Made by a program: the position numbers and the translations under genes | In this document: positions 1-37,920 of the stretch, one piece after another | Layout of the letters: each line of letters begins with the position of its first letter | Position numbering within the stretch: position 1 is the first letter of the stretch | From: Phoronis australis | Lineage: Eukaryota > Phoronida > Phoronidae | Direction: 5' to 3' | Length of the DNA: 64,000 bases | NCBI GenBank assembly: GCA_002633005.1 | Contig: NMRA01000068.1 | Location: forward strand, 489,480 to 553,479 | The notes under the pieces: generated by a model | Database searches by the model: none | Seen by the model: only the letters and a program-made list of their open reading frames with translations | Told to the model about the DNA's origin: nothing

Positions 1-1
1 T

Positions 2-103
2 GTTGGAAAATCAGCGTTCTTCAGTTATGTTGCTGGTAAAATTGCGATGCGCTCTTTGGGTGCCATTGCGTCTACTGTTGGCCAATTCATTCAAATGTCA
101 TAA
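2..103 (+). CDS. Possible terminal exon of an upstream gene
   Basis: Reading from base 2, the frame gives GKSAFFSYVAGKIAMRSLGA and then IASTVGQFIQMS before TAA at 101-103. The residue mix looks like a real protein end, but it is only 33 codons. A good donor-like gtaagt lies just after, at 109, in another frame. I do not recognise the protein. It may be chance. Confidence 0.22.
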   Translation, partial: VGKSAFFSYVAGKIAMRSLGAIASTVGQFIQMS

Positions 104-1111
104 CAATCGTAAGTGGTTTCATTTCATAACAAGTTTTTATTATTTTATTAACAGAAAACCCAATTCAGAAAAAAACTCAAGAGATATCGCAAAATTTTCA
201 GAAATGGCGCGTATGTGCAGGTGTCACAAGTATGTACTGTTTTCAAAATGTCCACAGATTTTCCACTGTTACAAAAGGCAGAGAATTACTATTAGATTGT
301 CTTTTTATTTCTATAAACAGTTGTAACGGGCAATATGGATGTAGGTTCATTCCCAGATTCTGCATGCACCCCTGTAGGTTGTTAGCTCTAGGTTTCATGA
401 CCAGGTGACAAGCTGAGCATCAGGGCTGTGTGAAATTTCAGTGCCTCTAATGGAGCTCTACACACAGCTACTTAGCTACATGTTGACGATAGTCTTCATA
501 CAGATAGTTGGCTTTCTACCTCAGTATGTACATTTATGATGCAATTTTTGTAAATACATCTATATGCTTTGTGTACTATACAGTATTTTAAATGCATTCT
601 TAGTTTTCACTTTAAAGAATATTAATTTTGATTACTGTACTTTGTGATAAGGCAGGGAAAGAAATTTGTACTGCCGGGGGAAAGAATCCCGCAGCCATAC
701 ACCTTGCCTACTAAAATTTGACAGTGACTGAAATTCTACTTGAAACTTTGAACACGGCCTTTTCAAGAAGTATTCCTGTCTCTTGTGATGAACATTAATG
801 TTCACTCTCAGGAGTATCTATTTCCCTCGGCATTCCCCACTTAGCTGCTACCCTTGCAAAAGCACGGGTAACGGTTTAGTTCAGAGTTAATCTTGACGAT
901 TGAGTAAAAACTCTCCCGACCCCTTATGTGCCCTCCACCTTCCGGTATGCCAGTGGCTCTCACAACAAAGAGAAAAAATGAGGGCAAACCAGATTGGGCT
1001 TCTAGTCGCATCTACAGTATCCATGTAAACAAACAGCGACGCCATCTATCATATAGCCAAAGCACGCATACCAGTCATAATTTATAAACATAATTTTTTG
1101 TATTAGCAATA
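104..1111. other. AT-rich stretch, nothing recognised
   Basis: No ORF with a recognisable product, no RNA gene and no obvious repeat. It is probably intergenic or intronic. A short hairpin-like run CCTGTCTCTTGTGATGAACA is near 775 but has no known meaning. Confidence 0.4.
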
Positions 1112-1116
1112 ATCAT

Positions 1117-1360
1117 TGTAATATTTTGTGTACTATCAAGACGAAGGCAAAATAGACTTGTTTCTACATAGATGTAGGTATCTATTAAGTGAACTGAACA
1201 GTATGTTGTACAAAGGGTGACTGAGGCTACACAGCTACTAGCATGCACTATAAATATAATGTTTGTGGCCAAGACTAATTAATGTGGTTGCCATGGTTAA
1301 TTACTCTGACAGTCAGTCTAAACAAATACGGGAAGTGGATAATGAGCTCATCATGTTACA
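1117..1360 (-). repeat. 3' LTR of the short gypsy element
   Basis: 244 bp, TGTAA at one end and TTACA at the other. It aligns along its whole length with 2981-3222 with a few percent difference and small indels, so the insertion is not very recent. Confidence 0.85.
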
Positions 1361-1374
1361 TCCTCCTCTTTTTA
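1361..1374 (-). other. Polypurine tract of the short gypsy element
   Basis: On the minus strand this is AAAAAGAGGAGGA, directly before the 3' LTR, where plus-strand DNA synthesis is normally primed in LTR elements. Confidence 0.7.
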
Positions 1375-1677
1375 AAAACAAAATAATTATCTTCCTAGAT
1401 GGATTAGTTTGACAGTAGGTTTAACCACACGACCCAACCCGGATCTTGTAACATATGGACCACCAGAGCCACTGTTAGGTTCCTGCTTAGCAAGAGTTTC
1501 TGTCTCATTGTTAGGCAGATGACAGTATGTTATGACAGTAGTTCACTCCATTGGGTGTGGTTGCGATATACGAATGAGTGTCAACTTTCTCAGATTCTGT
1601 GACTTTAGCAGGTCTTGTCTTGTAAAATGCGGACAAAATCGCCGATGTTCAGTGGTTTGAGAGGTTTACATGCACAA

Positions 1678-2400
1678 TCAAAATATTGTTTTTTTTATTT
1701 GGCGATTTTCCATTGAGTCACGGATTGATGGTTTCACGATCGATGGCTTGAGTTGATCAGGTGTCACGGGCAAAACAGAGCGTAAATGACGTGACATTAG
1801 CAACTCACTTGGCAACTTTCCGTCGATTATTGGTGCACTGCGATATCCCAGTAATGCAATGCCTTGGTCAGCAGACGTTTCGCAGTTTGAACTGCTCTTA
1901 GCAAGACCATTCGATTGTGGGTATCGAGGGCTTGACGTATCATGGCTAAAATCCCATTCTTTTGGGAAGTGTTGGAACTCCTCGGATACATACTGGGGGC
2001 CGTTGTCGGATATTAGTCTTTGTAGAATTTCGTGTGTTGCGAAGAATCTTTTCATTTTCTCTATGACAGCTCTAGACCTCAGTTGCGATAATTCAAAATA
2101 TTGCTATAATAATCCAACTCTAATCCTGATTGTTCCATCTGAACAAATCGGATGCCACGGTTTGCCAAGGATACTCAGGTATTGTGTGCTGGAAGAGGGG
2201 TTCCTAACATTGGCATTTTGGTGTTTCAAACATATTCCACATTTGGTAATCTTCCGGTAAATATCGTTACTCATGCTAGATCCAAAACATGATATTACGG
2301 GCTCGGTTGCTTAATGTTTTCTCAATGCCCTGCATATGGCCTGCATGTGCTCGCTTGAGCATTTCCTCACGTAGAGGAATAATTATCTTATGACCCTTGA
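1678..2400 (-). pseudogene. Integrase remnant of the short gypsy element
   Basis: On the minus strand, a zinc-binding part reads KGHKIIIPLREEMLKRAHAG and HMQGIEK, then CGICLKHQ (the HHCC pattern). The catalytic core follows with LISDNGPQYVSEEF and YPQSNGLAKSS. Frames are broken between these blocks. The DNG and N/G motifs match the Ty3/gypsy DDE integrase. It has no working ORF over the full domain. Confidence 0.7.
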
Positions 2401-2523
2401 GTAACAAATCATCAACAACTGAAATTTCATCCCTGTAATTCCAGTAATCCACCACATCACTTCATATTCATGGCTCTGGGCTGTTTGAATTGCCTTTTCT
2501 AGTGTAAGAGAATCTCCAGTCTG

Positions 2524-2967
2524 TTAATCTTCTCGTATTTTCTCGTCTTTTACTCCAAAGACAATTCGGACCCGATTTTCATCTGGATTCCCATAAGAAC
2601 AAGTTTTTACTAGTAGGCTGAGGCGAGTCATGAACTGCTCAATTGGATAATCCTCCCCTTGTACAGCATTGTTGAACTTGTAACGTTCAAACACTGGGTT
2701 GTGACGCAGTTGGACATAATCTGCAAAGCATTTGTAATATGCTTCGAGATTGTCTTTCCAGGATTTTTCTAATGTCCAAGCATTAAATATGTCTCTCCCT
2801 TTGTCGTTGACGTATAATAAATAGGTACACTTTTCCTTCTCCGTTTTCTTTGCCAACGCTCCAGCGAAAATCAAATCAACATGTTGCTGAAAACGTCTCC
2901 AAGCTTCCACCAGGTTGCTCGAATCCCAGTCAATTGACGGCGGGGACAGTCCTCCTGAAAGCTCCAT
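2524..2967 (-). pseudogene. Gag-like ORF of the short gypsy element
   Basis: 147 codons from ATG at 2967 to TAA at 2524-2526. It begins MELSGGLSPPSIDWDSSNLV and contains WRRFQQHVDLIF and RHNPVFERYKF, typical of retrotransposon Gag matrix/capsid-like proteins. It stops early: in another frame, right after the stop, LTLEKAIQTAQSHE continues the usual Gag C-terminal part, so a frameshift broke the gene. The longer ORF reading out of the LTR (from 3075) is read-through and not a start. Confidence 0.72.
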
Positions 2968-2980
2968 TTTCCTGACTCCA

Positions 2981-3222
2981 TGTAATATTTTGTGTACTAT
3001 CAGGACGAAGGCAAGAGACTTGTTTCTGCATAGATATAGGTATCTATTAAGTGAACTGAACAGTATGTTGTACAAAGCGTGACTGAGGCTACACAGCTAC
3101 TAGCATGCACTATAAATATAATGTTTGTGGCCAAGACTAATTAATGTGGTTTCCATGGTTAATTACTCTGACAGTCAGTCTAAACAAATATAAGAAATGG
3201 ATAATCAGCTCATCATGTTACA
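2981..3222 (-). repeat. 5' LTR of the short gypsy element
   Basis: 242 bp with the same inverted tips as its partner. Next to it, on the minus strand, the internal part opens TGGAGTCAGGA, a plausible tRNA primer-binding site because it begins TGG. Confidence 0.83.
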
Positions 3223-3227
3223 ATCAT

Positions 3228-4556
3228 CAGTGTGGTTTTCAGAGAATGGTAATTGGTAATACTGTAGTTTTCTCTGAGATACACTTTTTACGTCGTGTTT
3301 TGCAAGCTAATTACAATTGTTCCAACAGCCCCCTATTGGTGGTTGAGGCAACTGCGATCAGGCAAATAGGGCCAAGTGCAGTCCGTGTAATGCTTTGTAA
3401 AGAAAAACTACGAGAGAGGCAAAATTTTTATTTTAGATCAGGAATGTTTGAACAAATTATTTCAAGGTCAGCTTTTGGAAAAGTGCAATATGGCTGCTAC
3501 AAAGTGCCAAAGTTGGATGAAAATGGCTTCAGTGAAGAACTTCAAAATAGCCATTTTTGCCACACAAAATCAAAGCATACAAATTTGTAAATGAATTTTG
3601 AAAGTTGTGCCATTAAATTATTCAATCATATTTCTTTCAAACATCATCACTCATTTGTTATCAGCTCATTATATATGCTAGTAAAATGCATTCTAACATG
3701 TCTGCTTCGGTGCCCAGTTTTGTTTTAAAATGAGGTGCAGGTTATAAAGAGATAATTATGGATGAAAATTCTTCAAAAGTGAGATTTTTGTACATCTCTC
3801 CAAACGAAACTCATATACAAAGTCTCAAAAAATCTGTGATTTTAAGTATAGATTGTACTTGTTGGTTTTTATACGGAGTCACTCTTAAGTGTAATTAGAT
3901 AGTGTACACAGATCTTCACATCTTGTGTATACTCAAGCCTTGGTGTCTTTTTCTTGTCCACAAGTCAGCATGATTCATTGAAAATGTAATCGATTAAGGA
4001 CTTGAACTATATAGTACCTGTACAGCCGTTGTGTGTTGTGAAGGATTAACAGTTCATCATTCTTTGAAAAATAAGATGTATTGTAATTGTAATGCTCGAG
4101 TTGGGGTGGGCAAACCAAAATACAACTCGGAGATATGTGTGATTAAATTATGGACTCCGGTAAACATTGTTTAATTGATTGGATGGTCAACATGGGGACC
4201 CCTGTTGGATGATGGTAAAAAGAGTTGGCTTGGATCATCAGACTTGGCGGTGTTCCACGTTAGGGTAATATGAATAACCGTGATATTGTCACAGCTTTGT
4301 TTTGGTTTGCAAATTCTTACCCTTAGATTTGGTGACCTCAGTTTTCATTTGGTGACATGGAATTTCCACTATATCACATTTAATGAATTGATCTTATGCT
4401 AAGCTTCGAGCACTGCACGTAGATTAATGTAAGGTCAATGTTCTTGGCTAAAAAAATTATTTCGAAGAAGACAAATATCAGTCCAAAACTCTGATATGTA
4501 TTAGAAATTTTTAATAGTGTACAACCTTTGCATGACTTTAATTCTATCTCTTCCAG
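3228..4556. other. Sequence with no recognised gene
   Basis: AT-rich and open only in short frames. The 148-codon frame at 3144-3590 begins inside the LTR and shows no recognisable domain, so I do not call it. It is probably an intron or the 5' flank of the EFCAB5-like gene. Confidence 0.4.
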
Positions 4557-31382
<26,826 letters not shown>

Positions 31383-31420
31383 ATTTGCAAGACAAAACAA
31401 ATCATATCCAGGAAATAGGC

Positions 31421-32373
31421 AATAAACTTATAACATTTTCAAGAAACAGGCGATTTAGACATCGAAAAGTTTACCAGTAAAACATATTTTTCAGCTATTT
31501 TAAAATTAGATTAATTTCTTTAATGAAACCAAACAAAGTATACTTTTGGACATGAATTGTTTGAAACAAAATTGGTAGAAATTGTTATTATAGAAGCAAA
31601 TAAACATCAACATAAAGTTGTTTGTTTTAACCCACAGAAATGGTGTTGCCAATGGAAATTAGAAAAAATATTTGTAAATTGGCTCTGGAGTATAATAAAA
31701 ATATGTACTTTTTCCTACAAAGTTTAGTGAAAAAATGCATCAGCATTTTAATAAAATAGGCTGGCCTTTGTCTGGTGTTGTGAAACTTATTCTAAGACCA
31801 TGAAAGTTATTTGCAAATTATCAAAAAAATTAGGTGAAAATGTTAACTCCAAAGCTTTGATGGTTTTCTGATGTAGAAATGATTGTCAGTTTATTTATAA
31901 AAACTACATTAAATGTGCACTGAAGTGTTGACATCCAGCAGCAGCTGATGCCACACTGCTGTATATTTACCTGCAGGTTCATCAACTGTATGACATAACT
32001 AGGCACATTTGTATCTCTAGTGCTTGTTGTGTTTTGTCAGTATTGTTATGACAGTTGTTAGGTCCACTCCCACACAAGTGGTGAAAGCACATCTTATTTA
32101 CCTGTAATTGCAGCCCTATTTTACAAATTTAGAACTGGTCATCTTACTACTGAGATTTCCTGTGCCTTATCACCCCTAAAGGTAAAAGGTGAGTTACTTT
32201 TGTTGTGGTCACATTACCTAGACCAAGCATTGGTTCGAATGTTTGTGAACTTACCACTGCTTGGAAATTATAATTTGTAGTTTTGTAAAATTTACACTGT
32301 TTATACAAAGCAATTTTGGCACTGTTGCTACTTTCTTCATCTTTTGTGCGTTATATACTGGATATTGAATAAA
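31421..32373 (+). promoter_or_regulatory. Candidate poly(A) signals in the EFCAB5-like 3' region
   Basis: AATAAA occurs at 31421-31426, 39 bases after the stop, and again at 32368-32373. Either could end the transcript. The region between them is AT-rich and has no ORF of note. Which is used cannot be told from sequence. Confidence 0.35.
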
Positions 32374-34640
32374 GATTTATTCACCAAAACCATTTCGTTT
32401 TAGCCTGCTCTTTCATATAAAGATTTGACTAAAGAATTAGCCTTCGAAGATGCTTGTAACAAGTAAATGGAGATATGGCACAGAGTTTACTGCTGCTACT
32501 TTGATTTCGATTCTTAAACTTAAAGCAGCTCTATGAACTGGTCTTCCATCACAAAAAAATAACTTTTATGTTACATTTGGTCATCGAGTAATAGCCAACT
32601 ATCAGGTCTTTGCCATAGGGAGACCAGAAATCACTGACGTTTCTGGCTTAAAGAAGGAGCATGACTTTGTGAAACTAATTTTATCCCAGTTAGTTGTTTA
32701 AATCAAAAATCCACTTTTTCACAACACGCGGTTTTAGCAGCTATAAAAAGAGTTTTTATTTTCTATATATTCTGCAAACATCTTACTCTCCATGGGCCAT
32801 TTCCAGGACAAAGCAACATAAAACTAGTATTAGTTATTTTATTTTTAGTTCAAAATTCCAACAGGAAACTTATCTTTGCACAAGTTGGCTTATTTTAAGT
32901 TAAAACTTGGTTATCCTTAATTTAAAAAAAAGCTTTTCCTCTGCGCCTCCGTGTGGGACTGATATAATTGATACTCATGAAAATGTCACTCGATGATTGT
33001 GACGCCAAATGGGTCATTGACCGAGTAATGTGATAAAAGATGAATAGGAGGCGTACATTCCCATTAGAATCCACTGTATGAATGATTAAATATTTGTGTA
33101 CGTAGCTGGGTAAAAACATCGAGGCTGCCAAATGAAAATAATGGACAGTAACCAGGGTCGCTATCGCGACGAACTATAAAAGTTTGAACGTGTTTTTGTG
33201 TGTAAAACTGAAAACATTTTGGAACTATCCTCGTTTATTTTTGGGTAAATCGTTTTCCACCAAAATCACACTGAAGGAATATGACATTCTCAGTTACTAT
33301 TATCACGACAACTTTGTAATTGTTGACAGCATTATCATTAATGTAGCAGAATATGACATATTACAATGTTCTAGGCAGAATAGTCATTCTGGAATCATTT
33401 TTAAATTAGCTTTTTTTTTGAAAAACCTAAATAGGCGAGGATATTGTGACGATCATGGATGGGACAAGAGCTTCCGTTATGTGGTTTAAATTAGATTAAT
33501 AGGTTCTGGAAGGTCGGACAGAAGATGTATTTAACAAACTGATGACTGTGTGTTAATGAGTAAGGTATTCTTTATTGTACATGAGCGCCTGTATCCATAT
33601 ATTGTTTTCCTCACAATATTTTGCACAATTTTTTGCTCATGAACGGATTGGTCAAAGCTTCATTTATAGTCCCAAACTATAGTTTCTAACTATTATACTT
33701 TAACAATTTAATTTTTGTGGGTCTTAATACATTTCACTTTAAAACTGTATAATATTCGTTCTCCATTACTTTGTCCCATAGAACTTTGGGGCCCCGGGTC
33801 TAATCGTTGTACTCGAAATTATTTGTGACATTTTCCGTTCTTTAAAGATACTCCTCTTTCTTTAATCTGGGCATTTGAGCTTACAAACTCCAAGTGTGGT
33901 ATCTATGACATTTGTTGCTTTTAACCTGTTTTTGAAAATATGCACTTTGTTGCCCCCGTGACCTATTTTCTTGCAACCATGGGTGTTCTCAAGCACTCCC
34001 ATTTCCTGTCGCCAAGGCAAGTTTTGCTGAAAATTCAAGCACCTCTTAAGACTTTTTAGATTACCAAAAAACGGGAGCTTTGGCATTCTGATTGCGTTTT
34101 TTGCTAGTGCCTAGTATTGGCATTTGAGTCATGGTTTTGGGTTGAAAACTGATAATTTAGTGTATTTTTGCTCTTTTTTGGCATGGCCGACTAGGTTTTG
34201 CCGTGGTCATATAACAAAAGATTTTTTTTAGACAAGCTTTATGTGGGTCAGTACATGCACGTGTTTCATATTTTGTAGTTTTGTTGTAAAAAAGAAGCTG
34301 TTCATTCTGCCTGTGGAGGAGAAAAAGGGAAAAACTGTGAGAGGTAGCTAAGTGAGTAGCAACATTGCATGAGTCAGCTGTCACCGGCTCACTACTGCGG
34401 CCATTTTAGTTGTGCTGCACCATTAAACATGAAACCAAAATAAAAAGTAAATTTAGATTTGAAGTATTTGGAGGTGACCATTGTATGGGCTTAGGTTTCG
34501 ACTGAAATAACTTGCCTTCAAATCCGGTTTATGAATTTTAAACTAAAGAGAAGCGGAAAAATACCTTTAATACAAACTCAAGATTAGTGACTGCAGTTCT
34601 GTGCTCGAGTATGTTATGGTTTACATGGATCACTGTGTAA
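31427..34640. other. 3' flank and intergenic sequence, no gene seen
   Basis: AT-rich. It holds the second poly(A) signal candidate and two members of the GGTTTATAGCRGCTTTAA-type motif (31089, just upstream, and 32729). No recognisable ORF. Confidence 0.4.
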
Positions 34641-34646
34641 TAATCA

Positions 34647-34800
34647 GTGGCGGATCTACGTTTTCAGCAAGGGGGGGTTTAAGATTCCCGCCAAGGTCGA
34701 ATCCTAGGCACGTGGCGCCGAGCGGGGGGAGGTCGGCAGGGGGGTTTCCCCTCCCGTGTAAGATATTTTTTGTTTTTGTAGCCAAATTGTGAAATTTCCA
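34647..34800. repeat. Fragment of the GGCGGATC inverted-repeat family
   Basis: Begins CAGTGGCGGATCTACG, followed by a G run. GGGGGGAGGTCGGCAGGGGG and the C-rich block after it match the left part of the 24973-25985 element. The right end is not found, so it is probably truncated. Confidence 0.6.
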
Positions 34801-35880
34801 TGCATCCTGGTAAGTTTCTGGCACTTAACATGTCTCTGGAGTTTTTCTTAAGATAATTAAAAACCTTTCTCGATTTCGTCAAATGTACTTGGCTCATAAG
34901 TTTCGTGAAACCATATTGTGCACATCTGGGTATGAGTCACGCCACCAGCAAAAATTTTTGTTGGAACATCTGCTTACACACACCTTTTTTAGCATACGAA
35001 AAGTCGTATACGAAAAAGTGTGGTGTGATACAGGGGTTTAGACAATTTCCAAATATTCAAGAGCATAATTAAGGAGCACCGACGGGGCGTAAAAACTTGA
35101 ATATCAAATGATCGCGTAACAGCAGCCTCAAGTTGTTTAAGAACGAAGACCTGTATTGTTAGTCCGGAAATAAACATGTGTTCTGTCTCGTTACGAGAAA
35201 AACTGGCGAACGATGGTACTCTCAACTCATAGTCTATTATTAAAAGCGACAATAAATAATTAGGTATCACTTTATTAAGCTGAATCACGTTGACAACAAT
35301 TGAAAAACGTCAAATTTATAGGAAACAAATCATCTGAAAACAGTTTCATGAAACCAAAATATCCTGTGCACAGTGGTGAAAAAATACTCTGGACTAGTTT
35401 GCAGAGGGACCAGATGTACAGTGAGAGTACACAAAAAGCTGACCTGGTCCCTCATGAGACCAAGAGTACACTTGTGCTTATTATCCCTATAAAAATAGTC
35501 GATCTGTCGCGGGACCAAACAGTACTGGCTGAGATAAATAGTTTTACAAAGCACACTTTGGTAAAAAAAATCACAAGACTAGTTCGCCAAAAAACCTCTG
35601 GGATCCCGGTCTATTAGTAAAACTTGGTTTAACTCCAGTTTAGACCTGGTCAGTTTTCATTTCACCAACGAGGTATACATTACTTGGACCTGTAATAAGA
35701 TCTTAAACCAGGTTTAACTTTAGACTTGGTCAGACCCAGGTTTAATACTATTAAATATGACAGACTTGTACGATATAAGTGCAACTAAATGATGCTGTGG
35801 TGTGCATTTACGACGCAGTTTTAGAGCGAGAACGGACTATTTTCAATATCCAGTTCTAGGACGACACAAGATCAAACGTA
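34801..35880. other. Intergenic sequence, nothing firm
   Basis: Open frames exist (for example 35300-35617, 105 codons) but none shows a domain. The stretch 35625-35750 repeats TTTAGACCTGGTC-like and CAGGTTTAA-like words, hinting at an old repeat. Confidence 0.35.
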
Positions 35881-35882
35881 AC

Positions 35883-36030
35883 AGGGGGAACCAAGAATTT
35901 TTACAGGGGGGGGGTCGGATCAAGGATTTTGAAAAGGAGGGCCTGGGTCAACAATTTGAACATTATAGATTTGATATCACTAAAATCAAGGGAAAAAGGG
36001 GTCCGGACCCCTTGAACCCCTGGATCCGCC
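35883..36030. repeat. 150-bp MITE-like copy of the GGATCCGCC family
   Basis: Shares GGTCGGATCAAGGATTTT, a middle GATTTGATATCACTAAAATC and a right end TGGATCCGCC with the copy at 47581-47720. It ends in the same inverted tip as the 1013-bp element. No coding content. Confidence 0.65.
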
Positions 36031-36340
36031 TATACGTAGACCAGTATGCACTGAAGGGTGTCCTTCGGATTCCTCAGAATATGACGGTTCAAGCAGAGTG
36101 TCATCGTCGCAAGCGCTACGCGTATGCATCTAATGATTATTCTGACCGAGTTCCATCTCAATTTGTCCCGGATTTAAGGTTGCCGGGCAGGAGACCTTTT
36201 AACCCCTGAAGGTCAATTTTACTCATTGCGATGGCTGATGATACTGCACTTCTCGATGTCATAGGCGTATGTCCTTGTTTTCCTGCCATTTAAGAAAGCT
36301 AGTCTGCGGCGGGCAAAATGTGTAAACTCAGAACTAAAAG

Positions 36341-36500
36341 TATTATTATTTTACTGCTATCATATTGTTTTGTACCACTAGTCTAGTCATAATAAATGAC
36401 CTATTTACGCCAACTTCTGGTCTACTTTTCATCCCTGAAAACGATCATGCGACGTATGATTTTTTTCTAGTCCAAGTGTCGAACATAAATAGTATTACAT
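36341..36500. repeat. Direct repeat flanking the small ORF/THAP region, copy 1
   Basis: TTGTTTTGTACCACTAGTCT and its surroundings (about 160 bp) recur at 37759-37920 in the same orientation, about 80 percent alike by eye. The two copies bracket the small ORF and the broken THAP domain. Confidence 0.65.
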
Positions 36501-36912
36501 TTTCGTAACTTGAGAAATTACATTATCCCTACTCTATACCCCTTTTCTCACATTTAGACTGGTTTCTAATTTCTTATATGCAGATTTATAGTTATTAAAG
36601 TTTCCTTATGAGCTTTGAGTCTTGTCAGCTCTCGGCTCTCATAGGCTTATGGCTGACACGTGTCTTAAACAGTACACACCATGGATTTCGAATTACCGGT
36701 GGCCACAGACTAAATGTATGACGTAAAATTTGGCCAAATCCATGATTTTTTTGTGTCATTAGCGCGAAATTTTGATTTCTCTTTCAACTTTGCCAATTTT
36801 CACATTTCCCGCTATGTGACATCATGGGTTGAACACATAAGAGATCAGCGACTAGCATTGAACAACGGCGGAAAGTAGGGAATTTGAAAGCGACAACGAT
36901 TATGAGCAAAAA

Positions 36913-37113
36913 ATGAACAAATACTATGAAGAAACGTACGAGAATGGTGGCCAGGATTACGAAATGGGGTTGCACGAAAGCGAGAACGAGTTTGATATGT
37001 TTTCAGCTGCGTACTTTTCTACTTTGAGGCCTTACGAACTGGATCCTCCCGCGAGAGAAGCGGCCTCGGGCTCGGCCAGTCAACCCAGTCATCCAACAGA
37101 CGATCCTGAATAA
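36913..37113 (+). CDS. Small acidic ORF, 66 codons, function unknown
   Basis: Starts MNKYYEETYENGGQDYEMGL, then FSTLRPYELDPPAREAASGS, stop at 37111. The frame is open upstream of the ATG back to about 36870 without another ATG. The acidic N-terminus followed by a LRPYxLxPP motif recalls the N-termini of P2X7-like zinc-domain proteins found in many invertebrates, but that domain itself is not present here. It may be a remnant or part of a gene tied to a transposon. Confidence 0.3.
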   Translation: MNKYYEETYENGGQDYEMGLHESENEFDMFSAAYFSTLRPYELDPPAREAASGSASQPSHPTDDPE

Positions 37114-37144
37114 AGAGCCGATGTTTCTGAATAGTAAATATTGT

Positions 37145-37368
37145 CCTTTATTGAACCAGGCCTTCATCGTAACATCTCCTCTGATTGGAGTCGAAACACG
37201 ACTCCTCAAAGTGGGCAGAACACAGAGTGGCCCCGGACAGAATCGCTTGGTCCACGCTGAGGCGCACGAAGCGATGCCACTACTGCGCAACTTTGGCGTC
37301 CTTCGGAACACCGAGACGTTCTCCGTCTGACTGCTGTTGCTGCAGCCTCCGCAAACACATCTTTTCAT
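37145..37368 (-). pseudogene. Broken THAP-domain sequence
   Basis: On the minus strand, 37368 opens MKRCVCGGCSNSSQTENVSV with the Cys pair of a THAP zinc finger. The frame then shifts near VSVFR (about 37305); in the next frame an in-frame TAG occurs and the expected end of the domain appears, LCSAHFEESCFDSNQ (C-x2-H). So Cys-Cys and Cys-His parts are both present but separated by a frameshift and a stop. THAP domains bind DNA and occur in host genes and in P-type transposases. I cannot tell which gave rise to this. Confidence 0.6.
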
Positions 37369-37758
37369 TCCTCTATGAACCTTCTCGACGCTAAATATAC
37401 TTTACTTTCACTTCACTCTATACATTTAGTTGCTGATCCGAACGAGTGTGCCGAACGACTTGGGTTCAACCCATGACGTTGTACATAATTATTATTTTCT
37501 TCAATTTTTACGTGTTTCTTTATGAGCTGTGCACTAAAGGCACTGAAATCAAGTATGATATAATAATAAAATTTATTTTGAGGTACTAGAGTCATGTTGC
37601 GTATACTTTAAGGAAATTCTTTGTTCTTGCTACATTGTGTTTTACTTCATAATGTATTGATCCTGCCACACGCACGTGCGATTCCTCTCTTACATTCCGC
37701 CATTCCACCCTTGACCAAGGCTTTTCAATGATTTTTCTCTCTCCCATCTTTCTAGAGA

Positions 37759-37920
37759 TAAAATTATTTTACTGCTATTTACTGTTCTCTTAAATTGTTT
37801 TGTACCACTAGTCTAGTCATAATACTATTTACGCCAACCTGTGGTCTTGTTTTAATCTCTGGAAACGAGCTTAAGACGCATGATTTTTGTGTAGTCCACG
37901 TGTCTAACATAAATATCTCT
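37759..37920. repeat. Direct repeat flanking the small ORF/THAP region, copy 2
   Basis: Partner of 36341-36500, with TTTTGTACCACTAGTCTAGT and TATTTACGCCAAC in the same order. A gap of about 1.25 kb separates the copies. No clear target duplication is visible. Confidence 0.65.

Larger units (their letters stand above)
1117..3222 (-). mobile_element. Short Ty3/gypsy-type LTR element, internally deleted
   Basis: The element is flanked by ATCAT at 1112-1116 and 3223-3227, a 5-bp target duplication. Both LTRs begin TGTAA and end TTACA. It runs on the minus strand: the 5' LTR is 2981-3222, the Gag start is at 2967, a decayed integrase lies at about 1678-2400, and a polypurine tract abuts the 3' LTR. 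The protease, reverse transcriptase and RNase H part is absent between Gag and integrase, so it cannot move by itself. It sits upstream of the first linked EFCAB5-like exon, perhaps in an intron. Confidence 0.85.

Noticed and set aside
3144-3590. 148-codon ORF on the + strand
   Set aside because: It begins inside the LTR of the gypsy element and shows no domain or splice support.
35300-35617. 105-codon ORF
   Set aside because: No domain or homologue recognised, and the minus strand is also open over the same stretch.
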